The notes: a model not told the origin generated them from the sequence alone. A stretch of 64,000 nt of DNA from Acidobacteria bacterium UBA2161 (GCA_002328835.1 DCWN01000003.1:62895-126894); one strand, 5' to 3'. Positions 23,340 to 32,545 are shown, counted from the first letter of the stretch. Made by a program: numbers and translations.

Positions 23340-25571
23340 ATGAGAAGACAGAAGGCCAAGCGGGAACCCTTCCTGGATATGCACCCCCTGCGGGAGGGGT
23401 CCGCCGCGGTGCGCCGACACCCGCGGCTCGTGATCACCGTGTTCCTGGTTACTGTCGTCAGCTTGATGCCGCAAAGTGACCAGGCGGCCCGAATGTACGA
23501 GGCTCGCGCCCGGCTGTTGATAGAGGACGAGCAGGCGCCATCTCTGGCCCTTGGCGAACGATTCCGCCCTGTGCAAGTCTGGGAGAGGGTCTGGGACAAT
23601 CCACAGGTCCGCCAAGGAGCACAATCCTACAGCCTGCAGAGCGCGACCTTGGTCACCAGGGTCGTAGAACGGCTGTCTGTCGACCTAGTCCCGGAGTTCA
23701 CGCGTCAGAGGGCAGCACCGACCGGCGTCCTGGCGACGTTCTTCTCGGCCCGCGCCGCGGCCGTGTCGTGGCTACGATCCCTCCCCTCGACGGCCGTGAA
23801 TCTGGTGATGTCGGGCGGGACCGGGCCACCGAATGCCTCGAGGCCCGCCGCGGTCGCGCAGGACACCCGCGCCGCTGACTACGTGGGCGCTTATCTGGGA
23901 CGTCTTCGGATCGTGCCGGTCCCGAGGTCGTACTTCATCGACGTCTTCTTCACGGCCACCGACCCGAACTTGGCGGCGTTAGTCGCCGACGCCCATGCCG
24001 AGGAGTACGTCTCGTACAACCTCGAACTGCGACGGGCGCAGGTGGAACAGACGCTTGCGCAAATCGACACCGCCGTGACGAACGAGCAACAGGCGGTCGA
24101 AGAGAGCGAGCGCGCGCTGGCGACGTACGCCGGCGCGAGGGACATCCGCACGGTCGATGGCCAGCCCAGCGTCATGGCGGGCACCCTCAAGGCCGCCAAC
24201 GACGCACTCATCGACGCAATGGAGCGCCGACTCCGGGAGGAAGCGGTCTACAGTCAGGTTCGCGGACTCACCGCGACCAGCGAGAAGACTCCCGAGGTTG
24301 CCGTGATCGCTCGCCATCCGGCTGTTCGTGACGCCAGAGTGATGCTTGCCGACTTGCAGAGGGAGAGGGCGAGCCTGTCCCTACGGTACGGCGACCTACA
24401 TCCGACGACCGTCGCGCTCGATGCGCGCATTGAGAGCGCCGCCGACGCGCTCGAGGCCGAAACGGACAGGGCCATCCAAACAATCCGGCGAGAGTACGAG
24501 TTGGCGCGCGCGCAGGAACGGCAACTGCAGGCCGAGCTCGACGCACAGATGCGGCGCATGGCCGAGGCCAGCGGGCAGGCCATGGGCGCGTTCCTGCTTG
24601 ACCGCGAAGCCGAGAGCCATCGAGGAATCTACGCTGCGCTGCTCGAACGGCAGAATCAGCTGCGTGTGATGCGCGATACGACAGAGAACAACGCCGCGCT
24701 GCTCGAACGGGCGGACGTTCCGGCGAACCCCGTTATCCGGAGCTCGACCCTCGGTTGGAGCTTGGCTATCCTCCTGGGCATGGTGCTCAGCGTCGGGCTC
24801 GCGGTGGTCCTGGACGCCAACGACACCATCAAGACGCCAGAAGGTCTAGATCGAGCGCTGCAAACACCGATTCTGAGTGTCTTGCCCGCGGTTCGCGACC
24901 GCCGATTTCGAAAGCGGCGGGGTTCTCGCCAGGACGACCGTCTGTCGCTCCTATCCGGCACCGTCGCTTACGACTTCGGGGAAGCTGTTCGCATGCTTCG
25001 CTCCGCACTCACCTTGACCGGGGAAGCCGGATCAAGCCGAACCGTCTCGGTCACCAGCGCTGCGCCTGGGGACGGCAAGACCACCGTCGCGGTCAACCTC
25101 GCCGCGGCCTTCGCGCTTGGAGGCGCCAAGGTCTTGCTGATCGATGCGGACATGCGGCGACCGAGCGTTCATAAGCGGCTCGGACTCGAGAATGCCACCG
25201 GACTGTCGCAGGTCATCGCCCGCCAGGCTCGTCTCGGTGACGCCATCCAGGCGACGAACGATCCCCACCTGTTCGTGCTGACCTCCGGACACCTCCCGCC
25301 GAATCCCTCGGAACTCCTCGCTTCCGTCACGATGAACGACGCGACTGGATCGTTCGAGTGGGTGATCGTGGACACCCCGCCGGCGCTCGCCGTCACCGAC
25401 CCGGTGCTCGTTGCCAAGCACGCCGATGAAGTCGTGTTCGTCGTGAGTGAGAACCGGACATTGATGAGCCAGGCGAAGCATGCGCTGGAGAGACTGCGGG
25501 CGGTCGGTGTCCGTGTCACCGGGACCGTACTGAACCACTCCCTACACTCGCAGCAACGCGCCGCTGCATAG
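23340..25571 (+). CDS. Wzz / BY-kinase-type chain-length and P-loop ATPase protein, no tyrosine tail
   Basis: 743 residues. An N-terminal transmembrane helix (about residues 27-42), a long periplasmic coiled-coil Wzz-like region, a second membrane helix (about 470-490), and a cytoplasmic CpsD/Etk-type ATPase with Walker A APGDGKTT near 577 and Walker A' VLLIDADMRRP. Such proteins control polysaccharide chain length and export and usually autophosphorylate on a C-terminal tyrosine cluster. Here the C-terminus (HSLHSQQRAAA) has no tyrosine at all. No glycosyltransferase or flippase genes are adjacent; instead it follows the RiPP methyltransferase by 17 bases, so it is probably in the same operon. 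Its link to the peptide is unknown. Confidence 0.8.
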   Translation: MRRQKAKREPFLDMHPLREGSAAVRRHPRLVITVFLVTVVSLMPQSDQAARMYEARARLLIEDEQAPSLALGERFRPVQVWERVWDNPQVRQGAQSYSLQSATLVTRVVERLSVDLVPEFTRQRAAPTGVLATFFSARAAAVSWLRSLPSTAVNLVMSGGTGPPNASRPAAVAQDTRAADYVGAYLGRLRIVPVPRSYFIDVFFTATDPNLAALVADAHAEEYVSYNLELRRAQVEQTLAQIDTAVTNEQQAVEESERALATYAGARDIRTVDGQPSVMAGTLKAANDALIDAMERRLREEAVYSQVRGLTATSEKTPEVAVIARHPAVRDARVMLADLQRERASLSLRYGDLHPTTVALDARIESAADALEAETDRAIQTIRREYELARAQERQLQAELDAQMRRMAEASGQAMGAFLLDREAESHRGIYAALLERQNQLRVMRDTTENNAALLERADVPANPVIRSSTLGWSLAILLGMVLSVGLAVVLDANDTIKTPEGLDRALQTPILSVLPAVRDRRFRKRRGSRQDDRLSLLSGTVAYDFGEAVRMLRSALTLTGEAGSSRTVSVTSAAPGDGKTTVAVNLAAAFALGGAKVLLIDADMRRPSVHKRLGLENATGLSQVIARQARLGDAIQATNDPHLFVLTSGHLPPNPSELLASVTMNDATGSFEWVIVDTPPALAVTDPVLVAKHADEVVFVVSENRTLMSQAKHALERLRAVGVRVTGTVLNHSLHSQQRAAA

Positions 25572-25621
25572 CCGCAACCGACGCGCGCTGTCGCTCGGAA
25601 GCGATCTAGCCCAGCCCGCCG

Positions 25622-27502
25622 CTAGCTCCGGGCGGTCGTGGCCGCCACCCGGCGCACCGCCGAGACGATCTGGCTCGCGGAAATCCCGTACCGCTCCAGC
25701 AACTCGTCGGGCTTGCCGCTCCGAGGAATCTCGGGCACGGCGAGCCGATGGACGTCGATGCCGCTCGTGCCGACGGCCGCGCTGACGGCGTCGCCGAGCC
25801 CGCCGCTCGCGTAGTGGTCCTCGACCGTGATGAGCGCGTTGCCGCAACGCTTACCAGCTCGCACCAAGGTCGCCCCATTGATCGGCGCGAGCGAGTAGGC
25901 GTCGATGACGCCGACCGCAATGCCGTCCGTGGCCAGGGCATCGGCGGCCTTCAAGGCCTCGAACACCGTCACGCCCGCGGCCACGATCGTCGCCGCGTCG
26001 CTCGCGCTCTGCCGGAGCGTCTTCGACCCACCGATCTCGAAGACCTCGGACGGCCCGTACAGCACCTCGGTCTTCGGTCGGGAGGTCCGGATGTAGACCA
26101 TCCCCTGATGCGCCGCGGCGGCTGCGACGAGACGCTCCGCGCTGACTGCCTCACACGGATACAGCACCGCGCAGTTGGGCACGGCGCGCATCATCGCCAG
26201 GTCTTCGAGCGCCATCTGCGACGGTCCGTCCTCACCAATCGACACCCCGGCGTGCGAGCCGGCGAGCTTCAGGTTGAGGTTGCTGATCCCGGCCATGCGG
26301 ATGAAGTCGTAGGCGCGCGACAGAAAGCAGGCAAAGGTTGAAGGAAAGGGGATCGCCCCACGCGCCGCCAGGCCCATGGCCGCACCGACCATGACCTGCT
26401 CGGCGATGAAGGTCTGGTAGAACCGGTCGCCGTGCGCCCGCTCGAACGTCTGGCTGAAGGTCGAATTGCCGACGTCGGCATCGAGCGCCACGACCCGCTG
26501 GTCGATCGCGCCCAGCGCCGCCAGCGCGGTGCCGTAGGCGGTTCGAGTAGCCACTTTATCGCCCAGCGCGTAGGCGGGCGCGGGCATCCCGCTCACATCG
26601 GGCGGAGTCGCCGGTTCGATCCGACCGTCGACCGGCGCCGGAATCGAGGGGGTCTGGGCACCTGCAACCAGCTGGCCTTCCAGTTCGGCAATCGCCCCGT
26701 CCATCTCTTCGCCCGACTTCAGCGCCTTGCCGTGCCACCCGTCCTTGCCCTCGAACAGCGCCACGCCCTTGCCCTTGAGCGTGCGGGCGAGGATCATCGT
26801 CGGGCGTCCGGTCGTCGCCCGGGCCTGGTCGAGCGCGGAGAGGATGGCATCGAGATCGTGCCCGTCCACGACGAGCGCCTGCCAGCCGAACGCGTCCCAC
26901 CGCCGCTGGAACTCCTCGAGCGAGTGGCCCCACTGCGTCGCCCGGCTCTGACCGAGCGCGTTGACGTCGGTGATGCCGCAGAGGTTGTCCAATCCGTAGT
27001 GGTCGGCGACCTGCGCCGCCTCCCAAACCGACCCTTCGGCCGACTCGCCGTCGCCGAGCAGCACGTAGGTGCGATAGTCCGACTCCAGCCGGCGCGCGTT
27101 CAGGGCGATCCCGACAGCCGCGCAGATGCCTTGCCCCAGCGAACCGGTCGCCACGTCGACGAACGGCAGCCGCGGCGTCGGATGTCCCTCGAGATCCGAC
27201 CCGATCTGGCGCAGCTTGACGAGCTCGTCCACCGGCACCGCCCCGGCCTGCGCCCAGGCGGCGTAGAGGAGCGGCGCGGCATGCCCTTTCGACAGCACGA
27301 ACCGATCATTGTGCGGATGCTGCGGATTCGCCGGATCGAATCGCATCTCCGCGAAGAAGAGTGCCGCGACGACATCCGCGGCCGAGCAGCAGCTCGTCGG
27401 ATGGCCGCTGCCCGCGGCGGAGGTCGCGCGAATGGAATCGATCCGAAGGCGGGTGGCGATGTTGCGCAGTGCTGGAACGAGGGATGATCTATCGGCCGCC
27501 AA
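25622..27502 (-). CDS. tkt: Transketolase
   Basis: 626 residues, single-chain transketolase of the shorter, animal-like type. The thiamine-pyrophosphate region GDGESAEGSVWEAA is followed by a metal-binding Asn (TDVNALGQ). The pyrimidine and C-terminal domains are complete. The enzyme moves two-carbon units in the pentose phosphate pathway. The start is TTG 27502: no ATG exists near the conserved N-terminus, and a near-perfect GGAGGTAAG sits seven bases upstream. It converges with the BY-kinase gene (50-base gap) and its 5' end overlaps the divergent membrane gene by 19 bases. Confidence 0.92.
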   Translation of the reverse strand: MAADRSSLVPALRNIATRLRIDSIRATSAAGSGHPTSCCSAADVVAALFFAEMRFDPANPQHPHNDRFVLSKGHAAPLLYAAWAQAGAVPVDELVKLRQIGSDLEGHPTPRLPFVDVATGSLGQGICAAVGIALNARRLESDYRTYVLLGDGESAEGSVWEAAQVADHYGLDNLCGITDVNALGQSRATQWGHSLEEFQRRWDAFGWQALVVDGHDLDAILSALDQARATTGRPTMILARTLKGKGVALFEGKDGWHGKALKSGEEMDGAIAELEGQLVAGAQTPSIPAPVDGRIEPATPPDVSGMPAPAYALGDKVATRTAYGTALAALGAIDQRVVALDADVGNSTFSQTFERAHGDRFYQTFIAEQVMVGAAMGLAARGAIPFPSTFACFLSRAYDFIRMAGISNLNLKLAGSHAGVSIGEDGPSQMALEDLAMMRAVPNCAVLYPCEAVSAERLVAAAAAHQGMVYIRTSRPKTEVLYGPSEVFEIGGSKTLRQSASDAATIVAAGVTVFEALKAADALATDGIAVGVIDAYSLAPINGATLVRAGKRCGNALITVEDHYASGGLGDAVSAAVGTSGIDVHRLAVPEIPRSGKPDELLERYGISASQIVSAVRRVAATTARS

Positions 27503-27924
27503 TACTTACCTCCGAGTCGGAGGAGTCTACCATAGCGTCCGACGCGGTTCGGTCGATCCGAACAGCCGACCGGGTCTTCGGTGAGTCGCTGAAGCGGTAT
27601 CACGTCGCGTCGTACGTCGTGGCCGGACTCCTGCTGGCGTGCCTCATCGGTATGGCGGCCGTGGGCGACGGCGCCGACCGCTTTGCCGCCCGCGGCGCCC
27701 TGATCACGACGATGCTCATCGTCAGCCTGTATTCCGGCATGGGTGTGTCGCCGCGCATCGAGCGGATGCAACGGGAGATCGGCGGATCCGTCGCGGCGCT
27801 GCCGGTCGACGACGCGCGGCGGGGCCAGTTCGGACGGCTGCACGCGCTCTCGACCGCCTTGCTGGTCGCCGACGGCGTGGGCGCCCTCGTCCTGATGTAC
27901 TGGGAAGCGCGCCGCGGAATGTGA
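27484..27924 (+). CDS. Small membrane protein, DUF4149/TMEM205-like, short N-terminus
   Basis: 146 residues with three predicted membrane helices (about 43-62, 72-92, 118-138) and the segment SPRIERMQREIG between the second and third, typical of DUF4149-like proteins. Relatives have an additional N-terminal helix before the VFG element; here that part is replaced by a polar 25-residue stretch, so the gene may be truncated. ATG 27484 has GAGGG just upstream. It overlaps the first codons of the divergent transketolase by 19 bases. Function is unknown. Confidence 0.55.
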   Translation: MIYRPPILTSESEESTIASDAVRSIRTADRVFGESLKRYHVASYVVAGLLLACLIGMAAVGDGADRFAARGALITTMLIVSLYSGMGVSPRIERMQREIGGSVAALPVDDARRGQFGRLHALSTALLVADGVGALVLMYWEARRGM

Positions 27925-27970
27925 AGCGCCGGTTCGCGCCGAATCACGGCATCTGCTTGAAAACACATGG

Positions 27971-27976
27971 TATAGT
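27971..27976 (+). promoter_or_regulatory. Extended -10 promoter of the acyltransferase gene
   Basis: TGG-TATAGT forms an extended -10 element. Transcription would start about seven bases later, at or within three bases of the start codons GTG 27983 / ATG 27986. No Shine-Dalgarno exists in the gap, so the message is probably leaderless. A TTGAAA is present at 27957-27962 but far too close to be a -35. Confidence 0.45.
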
Positions 27977-27985
27977 GCCATCGTG

Positions 27986-29113
27986 ATGCTCGACGACATC
28001 ACCCAGGCCGTTCTGGCACATGACGAAGTCGCCCGATATCTGCGAGGCGGCGATGGCGAGAGCGACCTGGAAGCGCGCGAACGGATTCACGCCTACATCG
28101 AGGAACTCCGCACCACCCAGCGCTACCCGTTCTACCGCGCGCTGAAGCATCCGCTGTACCCGATCCTGCGGAAGATCACGAACGTCCCCGAGGGCATCGA
28201 CATCGCCCAGGCCGCCACAGCCAAGGGACGGGTCATCTACGCGTCGAATCACAAGAGCCACCTCGACTATCTGGTCGAACCGGTTATCCTCGATGACCAC
28301 GGGATCCGACCGCCGATCATCGCCGCGGGCATCAACCTATTCGGTGGCGCGCTGGGCCTGCTGCACCGGCACGTGACCGGTGCCATCCCGATCCGGCGGA
28401 ACACGAAGGACCCGGCGTACCTGGTGACGCTCAAGGCCTACGTTGCCGAACTACTAAAGCGCCACGACTTTCTGGTGTATCTCGAGGGCGGGCGCTCTTA
28501 TAACGGCGCGATGAAACCGCCGAAGACCGGGTTACTCCACGCCGCGCTCCAGGCCGGCCGCGACGACCTGACGATCCTGCCGATCGCGGTCGCCTACGAT
28601 CTGGTCCTCGAAGATCAGGTGCTGGCGCATCAGGGCGTGAAGCGCCGCCAGCGACCCTTCGCGCGGGAACTAGCCGAGATGGTGCGCCACGGTGTCGGCT
28701 ATCAGTCGCGGGCGTTCGTCACGTTCGGAACGCCGGTCGCACTCGAGAACTTCGACCCCGAGTCGCGCCGCGAGGTGATGAACTTGGCCCGGCACATCGG
28801 GGATCGCATCGGCAAGCTGCACAAGGTCCTGCCGACCGCGCTCGTGGCCGCGGCGATCCGCCCGTCGATCGAGATGAAGGAATTGACGGACCGGATCGAC
28901 GGGTTCATCGAGATCCTGCGTAGCGCCAACGCCAACCTCGCCGTGAGCAGCGGCCAGCAGGCCCTGGACGAGGCCCTCGAGGCGATGGTCGAGCGCGGCA
29001 TCCTCGTCGTCGAGGGCACGCGCTGCCGGGTTCGCGATCGATTCGTCCTCCGCTACTACGGTCGTTCGATTCAGCATCTGCTCAGCCCGCGCACCGAGCA
29101 CCCCACACACTGA
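27986..29113 (+). CDS. PlsB-like glycerol-3-phosphate/lysophospholipid acyltransferase
   Basis: 375 residues. The acyltransferase block is clear: NHKSHLDYL (the H-x4-D catalytic pair) near residue 90, GAIPIRR, then EGGRSYNGAMKPPKTG and LPIAVAYD. This order matches PlsB-type membrane glycerol-3-phosphate acyltransferases, which add the first acyl chain in phospholipid synthesis. The protein is much shorter than E. coli PlsB (about 800 residues) and lacks its N-terminal domain, as in many non-enteric homologues. ATG 27986 is preferred; GTG 27983 immediately precedes it. No ribosome site, see the -10 box at 27971. Confidence 0.85.
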   Translation: MLDDITQAVLAHDEVARYLRGGDGESDLEARERIHAYIEELRTTQRYPFYRALKHPLYPILRKITNVPEGIDIAQAATAKGRVIYASNHKSHLDYLVEPVILDDHGIRPPIIAAGINLFGGALGLLHRHVTGAIPIRRNTKDPAYLVTLKAYVAELLKRHDFLVYLEGGRSYNGAMKPPKTGLLHAALQAGRDDLTILPIAVAYDLVLEDQVLAHQGVKRRQRPFARELAEMVRHGVGYQSRAFVTFGTPVALENFDPESRREVMNLARHIGDRIGKLHKVLPTALVAAAIRPSIEMKELTDRIDGFIEILRSANANLAVSSGQQALDEALEAMVERGILVVEGTRCRVRDRFVLRYYGRSIQHLLSPRTEHPTH

Positions 29114-29119
29114 CCCGTC

Positions 29120-29887
29120 ATGGTCGTGAGGCCTCCCAGGCTCGACGGCCCGAGCGGCGACCGATCGGCGTTTGGCCCCGACGTGGGAGCGGCCTCTCGC
29201 GGGTTCGCGCTCATCCCAGCTGGCTGGATCGCGATGGGCAGCGCGGAGGGCCAAGCCAACGAGCAACCAGTGCACCACGTCTGGGTTGACGCCTTCGAGA
29301 TGGCGATCGCGCCGGTCACGCGCGAGGCGTACGCCGAGTTTCTCCGCGCCACCGAGCATCCGCATCCCCGCGAGTGGGGCGCACCCGAGCTCTCCCGGCC
29401 GAACCAACCGGTCGTGGGCGTCAACTGGAACGATGCCGCGGCGTACTGCGCCTGGCGGTCGGCCGCCGGGCCGACCGTCCATTTGCCCAGCGAAGCGCAG
29501 TGGGAGCGCGCCGCGCGGGGCCACGACACCGGCAGCCGCTATCCGGGGGGCGACACCGTGCCTGGCTGGGTGCCCAACAGCGGCCGGGGGCCGCTCGACG
29601 GACCGTGGCCCGTCACGCTCGGCGAGCCCAACGACTTCGGCCTCTACGGCATCGGCGCGAACATCCACGAGTGGTGCGCCGACTGGCATGCCGCCGACTT
29701 CTACGGACGGTCACCTGCGTTGAACCCCGGGGGACCGGTGTCGGGTGTGCGGCGCGCGTCGCGCGGCGGCGCATGGCGACACGCCACGACCATGAGCCGG
29801 GTCGCGGCCCGGAGCAGACTCGACCCGACGTTCCGCTACACCGACTACGGCTTCCGGCTCGCTCGGCCGTCGACCCAGGTGCAATGA
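29120..29887 (+). CDS. SUMF1/formylglycine-generating-enzyme-like protein
   Basis: 255 residues covering one FGE-sulfatase (SUMF1) domain: FALIPAGWIAMGS at the start, then PVTREAYAEFL, VNWNDAAAYCAWR, LPSEAQWERAARG, and C-terminal SRGGAWRH with YGFRLAR. True sulfatase-modifying enzymes carry two active-site cysteines near the last block; they are absent here, so it is unlikely to make formylglycine. Related domains in EgtB-like, phage and signalling proteins bind or modify other substrates. It begins 7 bases after the acyltransferase, and its TGA overlaps the ATG of the CCA transferase, so it is in an operon. Confidence 0.85.
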   Translation: MVVRPPRLDGPSGDRSAFGPDVGAASRGFALIPAGWIAMGSAEGQANEQPVHHVWVDAFEMAIAPVTREAYAEFLRATEHPHPREWGAPELSRPNQPVVGVNWNDAAAYCAWRSAAGPTVHLPSEAQWERAARGHDTGSRYPGGDTVPGWVPNSGRGPLDGPWPVTLGEPNDFGLYGIGANIHEWCADWHAADFYGRSPALNPGGPVSGVRRASRGGAWRHATTMSRVAARSRLDPTFRYTDYGFRLARPSTQVQ

Positions 29888-31260
29888 CGTCAGATCTCGA
29901 CACCGCCCTGCCGATCGCTCGCGCGATCGAGGTGGCGGGCGGCCACGCGCTCATCGTCGGTGGCTGGGTGCGCGACCGCTTGCGCGGGCATCCCTCGAAG
30001 GATATCGATCTCGAGGTCTACGGCGTCCCTGCCGAGACGCTCCGGTCACTGCTCGAGCAGTTTGGGTCGGTCAACGCCGTCGGCGAGAGCTTCACCGTCT
30101 ACAAGGTCGGTGCGATCGACGTCGCGCTACCCCGCCGCGAGTCGAAGAGCGGCCGCGGCCACCGCGGTTTCACGGTCGTCGGCGATCCCGACCTCCCGTA
30201 CGACCAGGCGTTCCGGCGCCGCGATTTCACGATCAACGCCATCGGCTGGAATCCGCTGACCGAGGAATACATCGATCCGTTCGATGGCCGCGCCGATCTC
30301 GAGCGCGGCGTCCTGCGTGCCGTCGACCTGCAGACCTTCGGGGAAGACAGCTTGCGGGTGCTGCGCGCGGTGCAGTTTGCCGCGCGCTTCGAATTCGATC
30401 TCGACGCCGAGACGGCTCGCCTGGGTGCCGACCTGCCGCTCGACGACCTTCCGGCCGAGCGAATCTGGGGCGAGCTCGAGAAGCTCCTGCTCCTCGCATC
30501 GCGGCCGGCACGCGGACTGGCGCTGGCGCACTCACTCGGCGTCGTCGAGCGTCTCCTGCCAGAACTGGTCCCGCTCGTCGACTGCCCGCAAGAGCCCGAA
30601 TGGCACCCGGAGGGCGACGTCTGGACGCACACGCTGCTGGTCATCGACGAGGCGCGTCAACGCATCGACGATCTGGCGCGCCCGGCGCAGGTGGCCATCA
30701 TGCTCGGGGCCGTCTGCCACGACCTCGGGAAGCCCGCGACGACCAAGCTCCTCGACGGCCGGATCCGATCGCTCGACCACGAGGCGGCCGGCGTACCGCC
30801 GGCGACGGCCGTCCTCGATCGACTGAACATCCACACGATGGACGGCTTCGACGTGCGCCGTCAGGTGCTCGGGCTCGTCGCGCATCATCTGAAGCCGGGA
30901 ATGTGGCAGCGGGCGCGCGACGGCGTCGGGGACGGCGCGTTTCGTCGGCTGGCCCACAAGGTCGACCTCGAACTGCTGGCGCGACTGGCGGCGGCGGATT
31001 GTCGCGGACGCACCGGGGAGTTCGACTGCTCGGCGATGGACTGGTTCATCGAGCGGGCTCGAGCCCTGGGGGTGGAACACGCGCCGCCCGAGGCGCTCCT
31101 GAAGGGCCGGCATCTGGTGGAGCGAGGGTGGGTGCCAGGGCCGAGGCTGGGCGAGGCGCTCCAGGCGGTGTACGAACGCCAACTCGACGGGCAGGTCGAC
31201 ACCCTGGAGGCTGCGATCGCCATGGCCGAGGCGCGCCGCGAGCCGAAGCCGGGGGGCTAA
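29884..31260 (+). CDS. cca: CCA tRNA nucleotidyltransferase with HD domain
   Basis: 458 residues. The class II nucleotidyltransferase head has GGWVRDRLRG followed by the metal aspartates in KDIDLEV, then RRDFTINAIG and the DSLRVLRAVQFAARF block that binds the tRNA and selects nucleotides. The C-terminal half has an HD motif in CHDLGKP, typical of enzymes with added phosphohydrolase activity. It adds or repairs the 3' CCA of tRNAs; note that the tRNA-Asn in this window encodes its CCA. ATG 29884 overlaps the preceding stop (ATGA). The end overlaps the convergent threonine dehydratase stop by four bases. Confidence 0.9.
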   Translation: MTSDLDTALPIARAIEVAGGHALIVGGWVRDRLRGHPSKDIDLEVYGVPAETLRSLLEQFGSVNAVGESFTVYKVGAIDVALPRRESKSGRGHRGFTVVGDPDLPYDQAFRRRDFTINAIGWNPLTEEYIDPFDGRADLERGVLRAVDLQTFGEDSLRVLRAVQFAARFEFDLDAETARLGADLPLDDLPAERIWGELEKLLLLASRPARGLALAHSLGVVERLLPELVPLVDCPQEPEWHPEGDVWTHTLLVIDEARQRIDDLARPAQVAIMLGAVCHDLGKPATTKLLDGRIRSLDHEAAGVPPATAVLDRLNIHTMDGFDVRRQVLGLVAHHLKPGMWQRARDGVGDGAFRRLAHKVDLELLARLAAADCRGRTGEFDCSAMDWFIERARALGVEHAPPEALLKGRHLVERGWVPGPRLGEALQAVYERQLDGQVDTLEAAIAMAEARREPKPGG

Positions 31261-32213
31261 CCAGCCAGCTCGACGCAGGCGGCCAGCGTGTCGGGGGCCA
31301 TGTTGCCGCCGCTCAGGATGGCCACGACGGGCCGGCGGACATCCGCGCCCATTTGCCGAACCGCCGCCACCGACGCGGCCCCACTCGGCTCCACGACCAG
31401 CTTCGCGCGCCGATGAAGCCAGACGACGGCCTCGGCGATCGCCCGGTCGTCGACGGTCACGACCTCATCGACAAACTCCTGCACGTGGGCGAACGTCAGA
31501 TCGCCCGGCCGCACCGGCAGCAGGCCGTCGGCGACGCTCTCGACCCGGTCGAGCGTGACGGGTCGCCCAGCGTCGAGGGAGGCCGTCATCGTGGCGGCAC
31601 CGACCGGTTCCACCCCAACGACGCGGACCTCGGGGTTGGCCTGCTTGATCGCGGCCGAGACACCGGCGACGAGCCCGCCGCCGCCGACCGGCACGACCAC
31701 CGTCGCCAGATCGGGGCGCTGTTCGAGAATCTCTCGGCCGACCGTGCCCTGACCAGCGACGATCCATTCGTGGTCGAACGGCTGTACGAGCGTCAGCCCG
31801 CGCGACGCGGTCTCGGCCTCCGCCCGAACCCGTCGGTCTTGCGACGTCGTGCCCTCGAACAGGACCTCGGCACCAAGCTCCCGCGCACCATCGACCTTGA
31901 TGCGGGGCGCCGTCGTCGGCATGACGACGGTCGCCTTCGCGCCCAGGGTGCGGGCTGCCAGCGCGACCGCTTGGGCATGGTTGCCCGACGAGTAGGTGAT
32001 GACCCCCCGACCCCGCGCCTCATCGTCGAGCTGGGCCACGGTGTTGTACGCACCCCGAATCTTGAAGGCGCCGGCCGCCTGCAGGTTCTCGCACTTGGCC
32101 CAGATGGGCGGTTCCCCCGTCAGCGGGGCGATTTCCATCAGCGGCGTCCGCCGCGCCACGCCGGCAATCCGCTCGGCGGCCTCGTCGATCGCGGCCAAGG
32201 TGACCAGGTTCAT
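31257..32213 (-). CDS. Threonine/serine dehydratase, PLP-dependent
   Basis: 318 residues of fold-type II PLP enzyme. The Schiff-base Lys lies in AFKIRGAYN (near residue 52), the Asn-binding loop in SSGNHAQAVA, and the glycine-rich phosphate loop in VPVGGGGLV. No C-terminal ACT-like regulatory domain is present, so it corresponds to the short catabolic type (TdcB, or eukaryotic-like serine racemase/dehydratase) rather than feedback-regulated IlvA. It deaminates threonine to 2-oxobutyrate. GGGAG precedes ATG 32213, and a TATACT box lies on the minus strand at 32266-32271. Confidence 0.88.
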   Translation of the reverse strand: MNLVTLAAIDEAAERIAGVARRTPLMEIAPLTGEPPIWAKCENLQAAGAFKIRGAYNTVAQLDDEARGRGVITYSSGNHAQAVALAARTLGAKATVVMPTTAPRIKVDGARELGAEVLFEGTTSQDRRVRAEAETASRGLTLVQPFDHEWIVAGQGTVGREILEQRPDLATVVVPVGGGGLVAGVSAAIKQANPEVRVVGVEPVGAATMTASLDAGRPVTLDRVESVADGLLPVRPGDLTFAHVQEFVDEVVTVDDRAIAEAVVWLHRRAKLVVEPSGAASVAAVRQMGADVRRPVVAILSGGNMAPDTLAACVELAG

Positions 32214-32329
32214 CGTCTCGGGCTCCCGGCGAGCGGCCTCGAACCGCGCGCCGCTCGCGCGTCAGTATAGCCGCTCTAAAGTCCGCCCCGCGGCGGTCGA
32301 TACGAAGAGTTACGGGGGGAGAAATCGCG

Positions 32330-32515
32330 ATGCCCATCTCCAAGCGCACGTCCAGCCTGACGCGGCGACCGACCCAGGTCGGAGTCGCGAAGCCCGACAG
32401 CACAGCCCGCGACCAGTCTTCTCGGATACGGATCGACCCCCGACCGTCCGTCGCGGCCCTCCGCGCCGTCCTGCCGGCCAACCAACGCTGGATGGTCGCC
32501 GCCTACGGCGACTGA
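32330..32515 (+). CDS. Small basic ORF with strong ribosome site
   Basis: A 61-residue ORF, rich in Arg, Ser and Pro, with no recognised domain, signal or membrane segment. Support comes from the perfect GGGGGGAG at 32314-32321 placed eight bases before ATG 32330, in an otherwise gene-free gap between two well-defined genes. It ends in TGA 32 bases before the next start. Expression and conservation are unproven. Confidence 0.4.
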   Translation: MPISKRTSSLTRRPTQVGVAKPDSTARDQSSRIRIDPRPSVAALRAVLPANQRWMVAAYGD

Positions 32516-32534
32516 GGCACCCCACGCCCGCTTG

Positions 32535-32540
32535 TATACT
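32535..32540 (+). promoter_or_regulatory. -10 box directly before a start codon
   Basis: TATACT ends five bases before ATG 32546, so the predicted transcription start coincides with the initiation codon and the mRNA would be leaderless. No Shine-Dalgarno other than a short GGGG is available. No clear -35 hexamer at 16-18 bases. Confidence 0.45.
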
Positions 32541-32545
32541 GGGGC

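Noticed and set aside
27957..27976. TTGAAA and TATAGT as a -35/-10 pair
   Set aside because: The spacing is only 8 bases; the extended -10 (TGG before TATAGT) is the better explanation.
29120..29887. True formylglycine-generating enzyme
   Set aside because: The active-site cysteines near the C-terminal RGG block are absent; only the SUMF1 fold can be claimed.
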